A DNA stretch of 30,812 bases from an uncultured Collinsella sp. (GCA_900541035.1 UQIN01000025.1:1-30812); one strand, 5' to 3'. Positions 20,868-30,583 are shown, counted from the stretch's first letter. Notes: generated by a model not told the origin, from the sequence alone. Translations and numbers: made by a program.

Positions 20868-23582
20868 ATGGCAAAAGTCCGTGTGTCCACCCTGGCCAAA
20901 GAGTTCGGCATGACCTCCAAGGAACTGATGGGTCATCTCGCCGAAATGAAGATTCCCGCTAAGTCCGCTTCCTCCGCCCTGGAGGACGCCTATGTCGCCA
21001 TGGTCCGCAAGCAGCTCGCCTCGGTGATCGAGGCCCGCGCGAAGGAAGTCGAGGCCGCCAAGCAGGCCGAGGAGCAGGCAGCCGCCGCCGAGGAGGCAGC
21101 ACGCGCTGCCGAGGCCGAGCGCGAGCGCATCGCCGCCGAGAAGGCACGCGAGGAGGAGCGCCGCCAGTTCGCCGCCGCCCAGGCTGCCGAGGAGGCCGCC
21201 CGCGCTGAGGCCGAGGCCAAGAAGAAGGCCGAGCAGGAGCGTCTTGCCCGCGAGAAGGAGGAGGCTGCCCGCGAGGCCCAGCGCCGCGCCGTTCCCGCTT
21301 CCGACTCCGGTTCGCGCTTCCGTTCGCTGCTCGACCAGATCGCCGCACAGGAGACCGTGCTCAAGGAGAAGAAGGACGCCGAGGAGAAGGCCAAGGCCGA
21401 GCGCGCCGCCGAGCGCGGCAACCGTCGTGGCGGCAACAACGACCGCCGCGGTGGCCGTCGTAACGATCGCAACGCCTCCGACAACAACTCCGAGCGCAAC
21501 GCCTCCGAGAGCCGTCCCCACAGCCATCGCACTAATGCCAGCAACAACGTCGCTGCCGGTATGGACTTCCCCAACCCCGATAAGCAGGGCAAGGGCAAGA
21601 AGCGCAAGGGCGGTCACAACAACGAAGAGGACCACTACAGCCGCATGGCTCGCGAGGCCGAGGAGTACAGCCGCGAGAAGGTGCTCGAGGAGGCTCGTGC
21701 CGCCGTCGAGGAGGCCTCTCGCGAGTCCACTGGTCGCCGCAAAAAGCGCAAGGAGAAGCGCGAGCGCGAGGCCGCAAAGGCTCAGGAGGAGCGCAAGATA
21801 GAGGAGGCGCTGGCCCAGGGCGTGAACCCCGAGGACCTCGACGCCATCAAGGTCTCCCAGGGCGTTACCGTCCAGGAGCTCGCCGAGGCGCTCGACGTTC
21901 CGGCTAACGACATCATCAAGCGCCTGTTCCTGCTGGGCACGCCGCTTACCATGACGCAGTCCATGTCCGATGACCTCGTCGAGCTCGTTGCCGACGACCT
22001 GGGCCGCCAGATCAAGATCATCACCCCCGAGGAGGAGAACACCTTCTCGTTCTACGACGATCCCGCCGACCTTAAGCCGCGCGCCCCGGTCGTCACCGTC
22101 ATGGGCCACGTCGACCACGGCAAGACGAGCCTGCTCGACGCCATCCGTCACACCGGCGTCGCTGCCGGCGAGGCGGGCGGCATTACCCAGGCCATCGGCG
22201 CTTCGCAGGTCATGATCAACGACCGCAAGATCACCTTCATCGATACCCCTGGTCACGCGACCTTTACGGCCATGCGTGCCCGCGGCGCCAAGGTGACCGA
22301 CATCGTCATCCTGATCGTGGCTGCCGACGACGGCGTCATGCCCCAGACCATCGAGTCGATCAACCACGCCAAGGCCGCCGGCGTTCCCATCGTCGTCGCT
22401 GTCAACAAGATCGATAAGCCGGGCGCCAACCCCGACCGCGTGCGCCAGGAGCTCACCGAGTACGGCATCATCCCCGAGGAGTGGGGCGGACAGAACATGT
22501 TCGTCAACATCTCGGCCAAGCAGAAGATCGGTATCGACGACCTTCTGGAGACCGTGCTGCTCCAGGCCGACGTGCTCGAGCTCAAGGCCAACCCTGACAC
22601 CTTCGCTTCGGGCAACGTCCTTGAGGCTAAGCTCGACAAGGGCCGCGGCTCGGTTGCCACCGTGCTCGTGACCCGCGGTACCCTGCACGTGGGCGACACG
22701 CTGGTCGCCGGCCTCACCTATGGCCGCGTCCGCGCCATGCTCGACCCCAAGGGCAACGCCGTCACCGAGGCCGGTCCCTCCGACGCCGTCGAGATCCTGG
22801 GCCTGCAGTCCGTCCCCAACGCCGGCGATGAGTTCCGCGTGTTCGAGGACGAGCGCGAGGCTCGCGCCCTTGCCGACGAGCGTTCGCTCAAGGCCCGTAT
22901 CGAGGAGCAGAGCCGCGTGAAGCACGTGACGCTCGAGAACCTCTTCGAGACCATCGCCGACGCCGAGGTCAAGGAGCTCAACCTGATCATCAAGGCCGAC
23001 GTCCAGGGTTCCATCGAGGCCCTTCAGGACTCGCTCGACAAGATGGATCAGTCCGAGGTTCGCATCAACACGATCCACTCCGCCGTCGGCGCCATTAACG
23101 AGACCGACGTTGTCCTGGCCGACGCCTCCAACGCCATCATCATCGGTTTTGGCGTCCGTCCCGACGGTAAGGCCCGCTCCGCCGCCGAGCGCGAGGGCGT
23201 CGAGATCCGTTGCTACGACGTCATCTACAAGTGCCTCGAGGAGCTCGACGCCGCCCGTATCGGCATGCTCAAGCCCACCGAGGTCGAGGTCGCCACGGGT
23301 ACCGCGACCGTCCTGGACACCTTCAAGGTGCCCAAAGTCGGTATCGCCGCCGGTGTCCGCGTCGAGGAGGGCGAGATCGCCGCGACCGATTCCGTGCGCC
23401 TGGTGCGCGACGGTATCGTGGTCTTCAACGGCAAGATCGCCTCGATGCGCCACTACAAGGACGAGGCCAAGAGTCTCAAGAGCGGTTCCGAGGGCGGCAT
23501 TGGCCTGGAGAACTTCCAGGACATCAAGCCCGGCGACCAGATCGAGGGTTACCGTATCGACCAGGTTGCCCGTACCGAGTAG
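20868..23582 (+). CDS. infB: Translation initiation factor IF-2
   Basis: A 904-residue GTPase that places fMet-tRNA on the 30S subunit. An IF2_N domain begins at VSTLAKEFGMTSKELMGHL (residues ~6-50). A long charged Ala/Glu/Arg-rich linker (~50-300) with Asn/Arg/Gly-rich blocks follows, then a second IF2_N motif (VTVQELAEALDVPANDIIKRL). The G domain has GHVDHGKT at 413-420, DTPGH from 459 and NKID at 513-516. Beta-barrel and C-terminal fMet-tRNA-binding domains complete the protein. The linker is the reason for strong codon bias and for a long antisense reading frame opposite this gene. ATG 20868 has a GGTAGGTG-type site before it. rbfA starts 11 bases after its stop. Confidence 0.97.
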   Translation: MAKVRVSTLAKEFGMTSKELMGHLAEMKIPAKSASSALEDAYVAMVRKQLASVIEARAKEVEAAKQAEEQAAAAEEAARAAEAERERIAAEKAREEERRQFAAAQAAEEAARAEAEAKKKAEQERLAREKEEAAREAQRRAVPASDSGSRFRSLLDQIAAQETVLKEKKDAEEKAKAERAAERGNRRGGNNDRRGGRRNDRNASDNNSERNASESRPHSHRTNASNNVAAGMDFPNPDKQGKGKKRKGGHNNEEDHYSRMAREAEEYSREKVLEEARAAVEEASRESTGRRKKRKEKREREAAKAQEERKIEEALAQGVNPEDLDAIKVSQGVTVQELAEALDVPANDIIKRLFLLGTPLTMTQSMSDDLVELVADDLGRQIKIITPEEENTFSFYDDPADLKPRAPVVTVMGHVDHGKTSLLDAIRHTGVAAGEAGGITQAIGASQVMINDRKITFIDTPGHATFTAMRARGAKVTDIVILIVAADDGVMPQTIESINHAKAAGVPIVVAVNKIDKPGANPDRVRQELTEYGIIPEEWGGQNMFVNISAKQKIGIDDLLETVLLQADVLELKANPDTFASGNVLEAKLDKGRGSVATVLVTRGTLHVGDTLVAGLTYGRVRAMLDPKGNAVTEAGPSDAVEILGLQSVPNAGDEFRVFEDEREARALADERSLKARIEEQSRVKHVTLENLFETIADAEVKELNLIIKADVQGSIEALQDSLDKMDQSEVRINTIHSAVGAINETDVVLADASNAIIIGFGVRPDGKARSAAEREGVEIRCYDVIYKCLEELDAARIGMLKPTEVEVATGTATVLDTFKVPKVGIAAGVRVEEGEIAATDSVRLVRDGIVVFNGKIASMRHYKDEAKSLKSGSEGGIGLENFQDIKPGDQIEGYRIDQVARTE

Positions 23583-23593
23583 GGGGTAGCGCT

Positions 23594-24004
23594 ATGAAGC
23601 AAACGCAGGCAACCCGCCGTCTGGGCGAGCAGCTTCGCGAGAAGCTCGGTTATATCCTGCTCTTTGAGGTTTCCGATCCGCGTCTCGACCTGGTTACTTT
23701 GACCGCGGTCGAGGTCGCGGTGGACCGTTCGTTCGCGCGCGTGTACGTGTCGTGCGATGCGAGCCGCTACGACGAGGTCATGGAGGCGCTCGCAAGCGCC
23801 AAGGGCCGTATTCGCAGCCTGTTGGCCCGCTCGCTCGATTGGCGTGTCACTCCCGAGCTCGATTTTCGCATCGATCGCTCGACCGATGAGGCCGAGCGCA
23901 TCACGCGTGCGCTGGAAAACGTTCCCGCCACGCTTGCGATCGAAAAGGACGAGGACGGCTATCCGATAGCGGATGCCGCCCAGGAGGCAGCTTTAGATGA
24001 CTAA
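23594..24004 (+). CDS. rbfA: Ribosome-binding factor A
   Basis: A 136-residue protein with a KH-like fold that helps mature the 30S subunit and 16S rRNA 5' end. The family pattern is clear: TRRLGEQLREKLGYILLFEVSDPRL at the N-terminus, VTLTAVEVAVDRSFARVYVS in the middle, and RSLLARSLDWRVTPELDFRIDRSTDEAERI as the conserved C-terminal core. ATG 23594 follows a GTAGGGGG site. It overlaps the next gene by eight bases. RbfA is the usual neighbour of IF-2. Confidence 0.93.
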   Translation: MKQTQATRRLGEQLREKLGYILLFEVSDPRLDLVTLTAVEVAVDRSFARVYVSCDASRYDEVMEALASAKGRIRSLLARSLDWRVTPELDFRIDRSTDEAERITRALENVPATLAIEKDEDGYPIADAAQEAALDD

Positions 24005-25040
24005 TTCCGCCGACCTCGCCTCGTGCGAGTCTGCAGATATTCAGCGACGCATCCTCGAGCTCATCGAGGGTGCGTCCTCCATTGCGATTTCGGGACATAC
24101 TTCTCCCGATGGCGATGCCCTGGGCTCCGTGCTGGGTCTGGGCCTTTCGCTCATGAAGTTTTTCCCCAACAAGGACATTGCGCTGCTGCTGGCAGACGAT
24201 GACCCGGTTCCGCGCATCTACCGATTTATGGAAGGCTCCGATCGCCTGGTGCCGGCATCTGCGTACACTGGCAATCCGGACCTGTTCATCTCGGTGGACG
24301 TACCGGTCGTCGAGCGTCTCAATAATTCCGCCGAGGTGCTTCGTCGCTCCAAGCATGTGGTGTGCTTCGATCACCATCCGGCTTGCGAGGAGTTTGCCGA
24401 GCTCAGCCTGAGGCGCGTCGAAGCTGCAGCCTGCGCCATGATCATCGACCGCTTCTTGGACAATTGCGGCATTGTCGCACGTGATGGCGTTGCGACCTGC
24501 CTGCTTTGTGGCTTGGTTACCGATACCGGCCGTTTTCAGTACCAAAACGCCGATGCCGCCGCGTTCCATGCGGCCTCGCGTCTGGTTGCCCACGGTGCCG
24601 ATCCGGCGCGTGTGGCACTCGAGGTATATCAGAGCATGCGCGTTGAGTTTTTGCACCTCAAGTCCATCGTTATGGGCCGCATCAAGACGGTGGCCCACGG
24701 GCGCGTGGCATATAGTTATGCGTACCAGAGCGACCTCGAGGCCTGCGGCGTCACTTCGGATGAGTGCGACGGCCTGGTTGACGTGGTGCGCTCGGTGATG
24801 GGCGTGGAGGTCTGCCTGTTCCTGAAGGGCATTGAGGGCGATACCAAGGTGCGCGGCAACCTGCGCTCCAAGGGCGACCTCAATGTGTCTGAGATCGCTG
24901 CTGCCTTTGGCGGAGGTGGACATTCCGCTGCCGCCGGTTTCTCCAACAACGGAACGATTCTCGAGACGCTCACCGTGGCACTTCCCATGCTGGCCGAGCT
25001 GGTAGGGGAGGATCCCGCTTCGGTGACCGTCGAGCTTTAA
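23997..25040 (+). CDS. nrnA: DHH/DHHA1 phosphoesterase, NrnA-like
   Basis: A 347-residue enzyme of the DHH family. It probably degrades short oligoribonucleotides and 3'-phosphoadenosine-5'-phosphate, and relatives cleave linear or cyclic dinucleotides. Metal-binding motifs are in order: HTSPDGDALGS (His34, Asp38, Asp40), SVDVPV (Asp101) and DHH (Asp125-His127). The DHHA1 domain ends in FGGGGHSAAAGF (from about 304). The gene sits between rbfA and truB, its normal place in Gram-positive genomes. Since the window also encodes a c-di-GMP receptor, a role in clearing pGpG is possible but not shown. Confidence 0.88.
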   Translation: MTNSADLASCESADIQRRILELIEGASSIAISGHTSPDGDALGSVLGLGLSLMKFFPNKDIALLLADDDPVPRIYRFMEGSDRLVPASAYTGNPDLFISVDVPVVERLNNSAEVLRRSKHVVCFDHHPACEEFAELSLRRVEAAACAMIIDRFLDNCGIVARDGVATCLLCGLVTDTGRFQYQNADAAAFHAASRLVAHGADPARVALEVYQSMRVEFLHLKSIVMGRIKTVAHGRVAYSYAYQSDLEACGVTSDECDGLVDVVRSVMGVEVCLFLKGIEGDTKVRGNLRSKGDLNVSEIAAAFGGGGHSAAAGFSNNGTILETLTVALPMLAELVGEDPASVTVEL

Positions 25041-25055
25041 CTTTTTGGATGGTAC

Positions 25056-25988
25056 ATGGCTCGTCGTATGCCTTCACAACTGAATATGCTGCTCGCCGTC
25101 GATAAGCCGGTGGCCTGCACGTCCCACGATGTGGTCTCGCAATGCCGACGCGCCCTCCATGAGCGGCGCGTCGGCCATGCCGGCACGCTCGACCCCATGG
25201 CATCGGGTGTCATGGTGGTGGGCGTGGGCCAGGCCACTCGCCTGCTGGGCATGCTCACGCTCGATACCAAAAGCTACGTCGCCGATATTTCGTTTGGCGC
25301 CGAGACGAATACCGATGACGCGGAGGGCGAGGCGGTCCGCACGGTGGCTGTTGCCAACGAGCTCCGCGATCCTGCCTATGCCCGTGAGCACTTGGCCGCC
25401 ATGCTGGGTCCGCAGATGCAGGTGCCGCCGGCGTTTTCGGCTATCTCGGTCAATGGCGTTCGCGCTTATAAGTCTGCTCGCGAGGGCAATGCGGTGGACC
25501 TACCTCCGCGCCCCGTCGAGGTCTATGCCGCCGACCTGATCGCCGTGGGCGGCGAAGGTGATACGTGCGTGTGGACCGTGGCGTTCTCGGTGAGCAAGGG
25601 AACCTATATCCGAGCGCTCGCTCGCGACCTGGGCCGCGCCTGCGAGAGCGCCGCGCACATTTCCGCGCTGCGCCGTACGGCCTCCGGTGTTGTTTCCATC
25701 GGCGCTTGTCATGCGGTCGAGGAGCTTTCTCCCGAGTCCGCGGCTGGCTTTGCCCTGGACCCCATTGCGGCTCTGGGCGCCACGCGTGTTGACTTGCCGG
25801 GCAATCTTGCCGACGACCTGCTCTGCGGCCGACGCATTCCCGTTGAGCGTGCGCTTGCCGATTTCGATGCCTTGAAGGCGCCGTTTGCGTTGGTGCTCGA
25901 TGGGGGACTCAAGGCGCTCGCCCGCATTGAGGGTGGCCGCTTTGTTATGGAGCACGTATTTCCGCAGGCAATCGGCGGTGTTCGATGA
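25056..25988 (+). CDS. truB: tRNA pseudouridine-55 synthase
   Basis: A 310-residue TruB enzyme that converts U55 of tRNA to pseudouridine. The opening DKPVACTSHDVV and the catalytic motif GHAGTLDPMASGVMVVGVG (Asp46) are diagnostic. KSYVADISFGAETNTDDAEG, PPAFSAISVNGVRAY and KGTYIRALARDLG are the further conserved blocks. A C-terminal PUA-like tail of ~80 residues is present. ATG 25056 is used; an in-frame ATG at 25071 would also retain the full domain. The stop overlaps ribF (ATGA). Confidence 0.95.
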   Translation: MARRMPSQLNMLLAVDKPVACTSHDVVSQCRRALHERRVGHAGTLDPMASGVMVVGVGQATRLLGMLTLDTKSYVADISFGAETNTDDAEGEAVRTVAVANELRDPAYAREHLAAMLGPQMQVPPAFSAISVNGVRAYKSAREGNAVDLPPRPVEVYAADLIAVGGEGDTCVWTVAFSVSKGTYIRALARDLGRACESAAHISALRRTASGVVSIGACHAVEELSPESAAGFALDPIAALGATRVDLPGNLADDLLCGRRIPVERALADFDALKAPFALVLDGGLKALARIEGGRFVMEHVFPQAIGGVR

Positions 25989-26992
25989 TGTTGTCCGCTC
26001 GCGAGCTCGCGCGTGTCTTTTTCGCGGGCGAGTCGGACGAGGCTCGCATCGTTGCTGCCGATGCGTTTGATGAGTGCGAGCACCTGGGTGCCGCATCAAT
26101 CGCCATTGGCGTGTTCGATGGCGTGCACCGTGGACACCAGGAGCTCATTGCGGCGCTTGTCCGTGATGCCCGTGCCCATGGCTGCAAGGCAGTCGTAGTT
26201 ACCTTCGATCCCGACCCGGACGTTGTGGTGAGCTCTTCGCCCGCTCAAAAATTGATGACGACGGCCGACCGTCTGCATGCCTTGGCTCAGACCGGGGTCG
26301 ATGTGGTGGTGGCCGTTCCCTTTACGCCAGAGGTTGCGGTACTCGACCATGTTGGTTTTCTTGCGCTGCTGTCGCGCGTGGTTGACATTCGCTCGATTCG
26401 CGTTGGCAGCGACTTTAGGCTGGGTCGCGGCGGTGCCTCGGGCGTTGCCGAGATGAAAGAATGGGGAGCCGAGCGCGACGTTGACGTCTATGGCCACGAG
26501 TTGCTGTGCGTCGATGGACAGACGGTCTGCGCCACCCGTATTCGCCAGGAGCTTCGCCAGGGACATGTTGAGCTTGCCGCCGAGCTGCTCGGCCGCCCGT
26601 ACATGCTGCGAGGTGTTGTTGCCGGAGGTCGTCACCAGGGCTCCGACATGGGTTTTCCCACGGCAAACATCCAGGTGCCCGAGGGCATCCAGGTTCCTGC
26701 CGATGGTGTCTACGAGGGCCTGGTGCTGGTCGACGATACCGTGTGGCCTGCTGCCGTCAATGTGGGCTTGCCGCCGACGTATGCCGACGATGCCGCCTCG
26801 GCTCATCTCGAGGCCAACTTAATCGGGTATGCGGGCGACCTGTACGGCGCCTCGGTTTCGCTGGCGTTTACGCGCTGGCTGCGCCCGTCGCGCGTGTTCG
26901 ATTCGTTGGACGAGCTTATCGCGACCGTCGAGGGTAACATTGACGATATCCGTCATCATTTGGGCGAGCAGGGGGTGAGCATCCGTGATTAG
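25985..26992 (+). CDS. ribF: Bifunctional riboflavin kinase / FAD synthetase
   Basis: A 335-residue enzyme making FMN and FAD from riboflavin. The adenylyltransferase domain shows GVFDGVHRGHQ (residues 42-52) and FRLGRGG, then CATRIRQELRQG. The kinase domain starts with RPYMLRGVVAGGRHQGSDMGFPTANI and includes PADGVYEGLV, AAVNVGLPPTY and GDLYGASVSL, with an FDSLDELI segment near the end. The first ~35 residues are an extension before the family core. ATG 25985 overlaps the truB stop (ATGA), and ATG 25988 is an equally possible start. The stop overlaps dnaG by eight bases. Confidence 0.95.
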   Translation: MMLSARELARVFFAGESDEARIVAADAFDECEHLGAASIAIGVFDGVHRGHQELIAALVRDARAHGCKAVVVTFDPDPDVVVSSSPAQKLMTTADRLHALAQTGVDVVVAVPFTPEVAVLDHVGFLALLSRVVDIRSIRVGSDFRLGRGGASGVAEMKEWGAERDVDVYGHELLCVDGQTVCATRIRQELRQGHVELAAELLGRPYMLRGVVAGGRHQGSDMGFPTANIQVPEGIQVPADGVYEGLVLVDDTVWPAAVNVGLPPTYADDAASAHLEANLIGYAGDLYGASVSLAFTRWLRPSRVFDSLDELIATVEGNIDDIRHHLGEQGVSIRD

Positions 26993-29093
26993 CGATGAGG
27001 AAAAAGACCAGGTACGCGCTGCGTCCGATCTGGTTGCCATCGTGCAGGAAACGGTTGAGCTCAAGCCCCGCGGCCATGAGTTTTGGGGTTGCTGCCCCTT
27101 CCATGGCGAAAAGACCCCGTCGTTTCACATTATCCCTGCCACGCAGGTGTGGCACTGCTTTGGCTGTGGCGAGGGCGGCGACGTCTTCACCTACATCATG
27201 AAGCGCGAGAACCTGAGCTTTCCCGAGTCGATTCGCTACCTGGCCGACCGTGCCGGCATTGAGCTGCACGATACCGGCGCTTATCGCGAGCGCGGCACCA
27301 AGCGCGCCCGCATCTACGACCTATGTGCGGAAACCGCCCAGTTCTATCACACCATGCTTATGCGCGGTAAGGACAGCCGTCCGCGCGAGTACTTCGCCAG
27401 TCGCGGTATGGGCGGCGATGTCTGCCGCCGCTACTGCCTGGGCTTTGCACCGGGTCGCAATGCGCTGGTGTCGCATCTGTCGCAGGCGGGCTTTACCCCG
27501 CAGGAGATGATCGACGCCAATGTGGCCGTGAGCCGTGGTCGCGGGCAGCTTGCCGACCGTTTTTACGACCGCGTGATGTTTCCCATTTTTGACGAGCAGG
27601 GTCATAACATCGCCTTTGGCGGGCGCATTATGGGCGACGGCCAGCCTAAGTACCTCAACACCGCCGAGACGAGCGTGTTCCATAAAAAGCGAAACCTCTA
27701 TGGCTTTAACTGGGCCAAGGAGTTTATCGTCGCGCAGGATACCGCCATCGTGGTGGAGGGATATACCGACTGTATCGCCTGCTGGGAGGCGGGGATTAAA
27801 AACGTCGTCGCCACGCTGGGCACGGCGCTGACGGAACATCATGTAAAGACGCTCACCCGCTTTGCCAAGCGCATCGTGTACATGTTCGACGGCGATGCGG
27901 CGGGACAGAAGGCCGCCCGCCGTGCGATTCAGTTTATCGAGCAGGATTCGATGGATCTGCGCTGCGTGGTGCTGCCCGACGGCAACGATCCCATGGAGTT
28001 CATCACGGCGCACGGCGGAGAGGAGCTGCAGAAACGCATTGACGCTGCCGAACCGCTCATGGACTTCGTGTACCGTTCGCTACAGGAGTCGAGTGACATC
28101 ACCACGCCGGGCGGTCGTGCCAAGGCACTCGAGGATGCGCTGACGCTCATCTATCCGCTGCGCGATAGCTATATGATCGATACATACTTTATCCAGATTG
28201 CCGATCTGCTTGGTTTGGATCTGGAGACAGTGCGTGCGAGTTCGGGTCGCGTGTTTCGCGATGTCGCCAAGCGCGAAGATGCGGAACGACGTCGTGAGCA
28301 GAACTATGAACGCCAGCGGGCGCAACTCGAGCGCTCTGGTAGCGCGGGCGGTCGGACGTCTGGTTCGCAGGGGGCATCTCGCGGTGCTTGGGCATCGGGC
28401 GCGACGCCGCCGGTGTCCGCTCCGGTCGAAGAAGAGCCGTACGACTATGTCCCGCTCGATGCCTACGGTGCCGCGCCCGTGGAGGTCGTCGACGATCTTC
28501 CGCCGATCGACGTGCCTGATGGTATGGGTGCTGTGCCTGTGGCTGACGGTTCGGGCGCACCGGCTGCGGCGGCGCCGATGGTTCTTACTGATCTTGAGCG
28601 CAAGTCCTTGGCAGGGGAGCGCGAGCTGTTGACGATGCTTACGAGCTACCCCGACCTGTTCCGCACGTATGCCGACCGCATCTGCTCTATCGAGTGGGTT
28701 GACCCTCGTCACGAGTCCATCGCATGGGCCGTTCTGGCAACGCCGCCGGGAACCGATCCTGCGGCCTGCATGGATGCAGCGCGCTCGGTGTGTCCCGAGG
28801 CGGCAACGCTTGTGAGTGCCGGGCGCATCTCGGCGACGAGCAAGCACCCCACCGAGACGAACATCGTGTTTATGCTCGATACGCTCGAGCTCTACACCAT
28901 CAAGCGCCGCATGCGTGCCGCACAGGCCAAGCTGCGCCAGGACCGTTCGCTCGATGATGAAGCCCGTCGCGCGCTGACCGTGCAGGCCGCGCAGGATTCG
29001 CAGCGTCAACGCGAGCTGCAAAAGTCGATCGGCGGCGTGGCGGACCCGTTCCGTTTGATCGGTCTGGAGGCCGCAGGCGCCGAACAGGCCTAG
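26985..29093 (+). CDS. dnaG: DNA primase
   Basis: A 702-residue primase that lays RNA primers for replication. The CHC2-type zinc ribbon has Cys37, His40, Cys58 and Cys61. The TOPRIM catalytic core shows EGYTD at 258-262 and FDGDAAGQKAA with Asp302 and Asp304. A Gly/Ala/Pro-rich linker (~435-540) precedes the C-terminal helicase-binding region. GTG 26985 is chosen because GGGGGTGA lies about seven bases upstream. The gene is the last of the rimP-dnaG string, and rpoD follows after about 110 bases, a layout like the macromolecular synthesis operon of other bacteria, here without rpsU. No key residue is missing. Confidence 0.96.
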   Translation: MISDEEKDQVRAASDLVAIVQETVELKPRGHEFWGCCPFHGEKTPSFHIIPATQVWHCFGCGEGGDVFTYIMKRENLSFPESIRYLADRAGIELHDTGAYRERGTKRARIYDLCAETAQFYHTMLMRGKDSRPREYFASRGMGGDVCRRYCLGFAPGRNALVSHLSQAGFTPQEMIDANVAVSRGRGQLADRFYDRVMFPIFDEQGHNIAFGGRIMGDGQPKYLNTAETSVFHKKRNLYGFNWAKEFIVAQDTAIVVEGYTDCIACWEAGIKNVVATLGTALTEHHVKTLTRFAKRIVYMFDGDAAGQKAARRAIQFIEQDSMDLRCVVLPDGNDPMEFITAHGGEELQKRIDAAEPLMDFVYRSLQESSDITTPGGRAKALEDALTLIYPLRDSYMIDTYFIQIADLLGLDLETVRASSGRVFRDVAKREDAERRREQNYERQRAQLERSGSAGGRTSGSQGASRGAWASGATPPVSAPVEEEPYDYVPLDAYGAAPVEVVDDLPPIDVPDGMGAVPVADGSGAPAAAAPMVLTDLERKSLAGERELLTMLTSYPDLFRTYADRICSIEWVDPRHESIAWAVLATPPGTDPAACMDAARSVCPEAATLVSAGRISATSKHPTETNIVFMLDTLELYTIKRRMRAAQAKLRQDRSLDDEARRALTVQAAQDSQRQRELQKSIGGVADPFRLIGLEAAGAEQA

Positions 29094-29203
29094 ATGTTGT
29101 GGTCAACCAGCGTATTCTCGCCTATATCCAGTCCTCTTTTTGGGTATAGACGCCTATGTGTGTGCTAAAGTATTGAGTCCTGTGGACTATGAAGGGAGAA
29201 TCT
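29094..29203 (+). promoter_or_regulatory. dnaG-rpoD spacer with weak promoter candidate
   Basis: The spacer holds a possible -10 TAAAGT (29166-29171) after a TGTGTGTGC stretch, but no well-spaced -35. AGGGAG at 29193-29198 lies five bases before GTG 29204 and decides the rpoD start. No terminator is visible after dnaG, so read-through from dnaG into rpoD is likely. Confidence 0.35.
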
Positions 29204-30553
29204 GTGCCAAAAAAGACTGAGAGCACGGGTACTGGGCTGGAATCCTACGTTGCAAAGCTCATGGGCAACGGCTCAAACAGGACTTCGGTAACCGAGGACG
29301 AGATTCAGGTCGCCCTGAAGGATATCGATGTTTCTGACGAGCAGCTCACCGCGGTGTATTCCGCGCTGCGCAACAGCGGCATCCAGATTATCTCCGCGAG
29401 CGGAAACGACGACGCCCCCATGGACGTCGACGATGACGATAACGATACCGATACTGACGATTTCGATGACGACGACGAGCACGATTCCGGCTCGCTTGAC
29501 GATCACGAGCTTAAGATGGCCCGCCAGGCCGATGCCGAGATGGGCTCTTCCAAGAGCAAGAAGAAGCGTACCGTGCGCACGTCTCGTTCGCGTTCGCGCG
29601 TGCGCGGCATCGATGCTTCCACGGTGATGCTGACCGGCGACCCGGTTCGTATGTACCTCAAGGAGATCGGTAAGGTCGACCTGCTGACCGCATCTGAAGA
29701 GGTCGATCTGGCCATGAAGATCGAGGCCGGTCTCGAGGCTACCGAGAAGCTCGAGGCTGCCGATGCCGGTGAGCTCGAGCTCACGCGTGCCGAGATGCGT
29801 CGTCTTACGCGCATTGAGAACGTCGGTCTCGAAGCCAAGCAGGCACTCATCAGCGCAAACCTGCGTCTGGTTGTTTCCATCGCCAAGCGCTATGTTGGCC
29901 GCGGCATGCTGTTCCTTGACCTGATCCAGGAGGGCAACCTCGGTCTGATCCGCGCCGTCGAGAAGTTCGACTACCAGAAGGGCTTTAAGTTCTCCACGTA
30001 CGCCACGTGGTGGATCCGTCAGGCCATTACGCGCGCTATTGCCGACCAGGCCCGTACCATCCGTATTCCCGTGCACATGGTCGAGACCATCAACAAGCTC
30101 GTCCGCGTCCAGCGCCAGCTCCTCCAGGACCTGGGTCGTGACCCGACCCCCGAGGAGATCGGTGCCGAGATGGACATGAGCGCCGACCGCGTCCGTGAGA
30201 TCCAGAAGATTTCGCAGGAGCCCGTGTCGCTCGAGACCCCGATCGGCGAGGAAGAGGATTCCCAGCTGGGCGACTTCATCGAGGATTCCCAGGCTATCGT
30301 TCCGCCCGATGCTGCCAGCTTCTCCATGCTGCAGGAGCAGCTCACCCAGGTGCTCGATTCGCTTGCCGATCGCGAGCGCAAGGTTATCGAGCTGCGCTTT
30401 GGTCTCGTCGACGGACATCCCCGCACGCTCGAGGAAGTCGGTCGCGAGTTTGGCGTCACGCGCGAGCGTATTCGCCAGATCGAGTCCAAGACTCTGGCCA
30501 AGCTCCGCCACCCGAGTCGCAGCAGCAAGCTGAAGGACTACATCGAGTCTTAG
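29204..30553 (+). CDS. rpoD: Primary RNA polymerase sigma factor (sigma-70/SigA)
   Basis: A 449-residue housekeeping sigma factor. Region 1.2 starts at DPVRMYLKEIG. Region 2 is AKQALISANLRLVVSIAKRY through DLIQEGNLGLIRAVEKFDYQKG and FSTYATWWIRQAI, which contacts the -10 element. Region 3 follows, and region 4 ends with TLEEVGREFGVTRERIRQIE, the -35-binding HTH. GTG 29204 is favoured over ATG 29189 because of its AGGGAG site. Between residues 69 and 101 there are 19 Asp/Glu in 33 positions, giving a very acidic region 1.1 linker, followed by a basic block (KSKKKRTVRTSRSRSR). The sequence matches promoter boxes of the TTGCAC/TATAGT type seen before rimP. Confidence 0.97.
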   Translation: MPKKTESTGTGLESYVAKLMGNGSNRTSVTEDEIQVALKDIDVSDEQLTAVYSALRNSGIQIISASGNDDAPMDVDDDDNDTDTDDFDDDDEHDSGSLDDHELKMARQADAEMGSSKSKKKRTVRTSRSRSRVRGIDASTVMLTGDPVRMYLKEIGKVDLLTASEEVDLAMKIEAGLEATEKLEAADAGELELTRAEMRRLTRIENVGLEAKQALISANLRLVVSIAKRYVGRGMLFLDLIQEGNLGLIRAVEKFDYQKGFKFSTYATWWIRQAITRAIADQARTIRIPVHMVETINKLVRVQRQLLQDLGRDPTPEEIGAEMDMSADRVREIQKISQEPVSLETPIGEEEDSQLGDFIEDSQAIVPPDAASFSMLQEQLTQVLDSLADRERKVIELRFGLVDGHPRTLEEVGREFGVTRERIRQIESKTLAKLRHPSRSSKLKDYIES

Positions 30554-30555
30554 TG

Positions 30556-30583
30556 GTTACGCGGTTTTACCAAACCGCGTAAC
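30556..30583 (+). terminator. Hairpin after rpoD
   Basis: GTTACGCGGTTT (30556-30567) pairs perfectly over 12 bp with its complement at 30572-30583 around a TACC loop, starting two bases after the rpoD stop. There is no T-tract. It resembles the hairpin after the Pel operon in position and loop type, and both are followed by the same 12 bases. Confidence 0.6.

Noticed and set aside
20829..23453. 874-codon open reading frame on the minus strand opposite infB
   Set aside because: It lies entirely antisense to the well-conserved infB. Its length follows from G+C-rich codon bias, and its translation is low-complexity without family motifs.
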